A stretch of 5,080 bases of DNA from Lentisphaeria bacterium. Lineage in GTDB: Bacteria; Verrucomicrobiota; Lentisphaeria; Oligosphaerales; Oligosphaeraceae. A model generated the notes under the pieces. The model saw nothing but the letters and a program-made list of their open reading frames with translations. It did no database searches and was not told the DNA's origin. Every line of letters starts with the position of its first letter. The stretch's first letter is position 1. The translations under genes and the position numbers were made by a program. Positions 4,468 to 5,080 of the stretch are shown piece after piece. The DNA lies in assembly GCA_028699735.1 (NCBI GenBank), contig JAQVUB010000233.1, positions 1-5,080 of the forward strand, in the 5' to 3' direction.

Positions 4468-5080
4468 TTACTTGTGATTGACCTGAGAACAGTCTTTATA
4501 ATACTTAATTAAATCAGCCAATTGGGTTCTGGACAACGATTCGCCGGGCTTCAGAGCCTGAATGATCTTTAGATTGTATCTGGCAGGTTGATCTTCCGGG
4601 TCGATTTCCAGGTTTTTTTTCAGGGCGGCGACGGCCTGCTCCTTGCGTCCGGCCAGTGCATGGCATACGCCAGTATTTCCGTGGGATTGGGCATGCATCG
4701 GATTGGATTTGATGATTTTTTCAAAACCTGTCAGAGCGGAGTCGAGATTGCCGGCAAACATCTGATCAAGAGCAGTCTTGTAAATTTTCTCGCATTCGAT
4801 AACTTCGGCAAGGGTCTGATTGCTTTTTTGCAAAGTTTCTGCTTCAATTTCGGCAAGATTTTTCTTGACCAGCTGATGCAGCTCATGTTCCGGCTTGGTC
4901 AGGCGTTTTACCATATTCCAGGCTTGTACCATGGCGCCGACTTCGCATATTCTCTCAAAGGTAACCCCCTTGTCAAACCAGCCATGGATAAAATAGGGGA
5001 AAAGCTCGATGCTGCGATTGTAGTGAAACAAGGAGGTGTTGTAATCTTTTTTCAGGGAGGAAAACGTACCACAGACATAA
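4468..5080 (-). CDS. TPR-repeat protein, 5' part outside window
   Basis: The frame is open to the right edge, so this is the C-terminal 203 residues of a longer protein. A TTG at 5031 is not a credible start, because the residues before it, YVCGTFSSLKKDYNTS, complete a TPR unit with HYNRSIELFPYF. TPR units are visible at about residues 1-32 (ending in the conserved Pro), a degenerate one at about 33-60, and two at about 100-128 (GNLDSALTGFEKIIKSNP) and 129-161 (GVCHALAGRKEQAVAALKKNLEIDP). Residues 60-100 are helical and charged and may be a linker or decayed repeats. TPR arrays form a helical protein-binding surface; the partner is unknown. No signal peptide can be judged. The pRiA4b-type gene follows after 27 bp, suggesting an operon. 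An N-terminal domain could sit outside the window, so the full function cannot be named. Confidence 0.85.
   Translation of the reverse strand, partial: YVCGTFSSLKKDYNTSLFHYNRSIELFPYFIHGWFDKGVTFERICEVGAMVQAWNMVKRLTKPEHELHQLVKKNLAEIEAETLQKSNQTLAEVIECEKIYKTALDQMFAGNLDSALTGFEKIIKSNPMHAQSHGNTGVCHALAGRKEQAVAALKKNLEIDPEDQPARYNLKIIQALKPGESLSRTQLADLIKYYKDCSQVNHK

Noticed and set aside
5029..5031. TTG start for the TPR gene
   Set aside because: The frame stays open to the window edge and the upstream residues complete a TPR unit, so the real start is outside the window.

Overview
The window looks like chromosomal DNA from an anaerobic member of the PVC superphylum, most likely Lentisphaerota (Victivallales-like). 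Three things suggest this. A prepilin-like protein carries the FTLIELLVVIAIIAILAAM signature followed by LLPALSKARE, which is multiplied in those genomes. A GntR-headed, LacI-bodied regulator is of the type abundant there. Intergenic repeats read through as 'WSAGVSPA', a peptide familiar from conceptual translations of PVC intergenic repeats. This placement is pattern recognition, not a database result.

All five supported genes lie on the minus strand, so transcription runs right to left. From the right edge: a TPR protein whose 5' end lies beyond the window (4468-5080) is followed after 27 bp by a pRiA4b ORF-3 family protein (3787-4440); these probably form one transcription unit. A gene-free, repeat-rich stretch of about 450 bp follows (3340-3786). 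It holds a 63-bp A-rich repeat, an 89-bp-period tandem pair of REP-like units, a T9G10 homopolymer and a clear sigma70-type promoter. That promoter drives a solitary GntR/LacI-type regulator (2224-3339). A second repeat-rich gap follows (1964-2223), containing an inverted-repeat-bounded, MITE-like 135-bp element. Then comes a translationally coupled pair: an MBL-fold hydrolase (1187-1963) and a PHP-domain phosphoesterase (396-1190), overlapping by ATGA. The last gene is a prepilin-like protein (1-346) that runs off the left edge.

The genes read as three separate small units, not one pathway. The coherent biochemical unit is the MBL+PHP pair: two metal-dependent phosphoesterase folds made from overlapping frames, whose shared substrate is not visible here. 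The most unusual signal is the repeat landscape. The regulator gene is bracketed by two copies of the same composite repeat, and its stop codon lies inside one of them. The same terminal motif that bounds the MITE-like element recurs inside the 3' end of the pRiA4b-type gene. I found no RNA genes, CRISPR array, recognisable transposase or defence system, and no convincing plus-strand gene.
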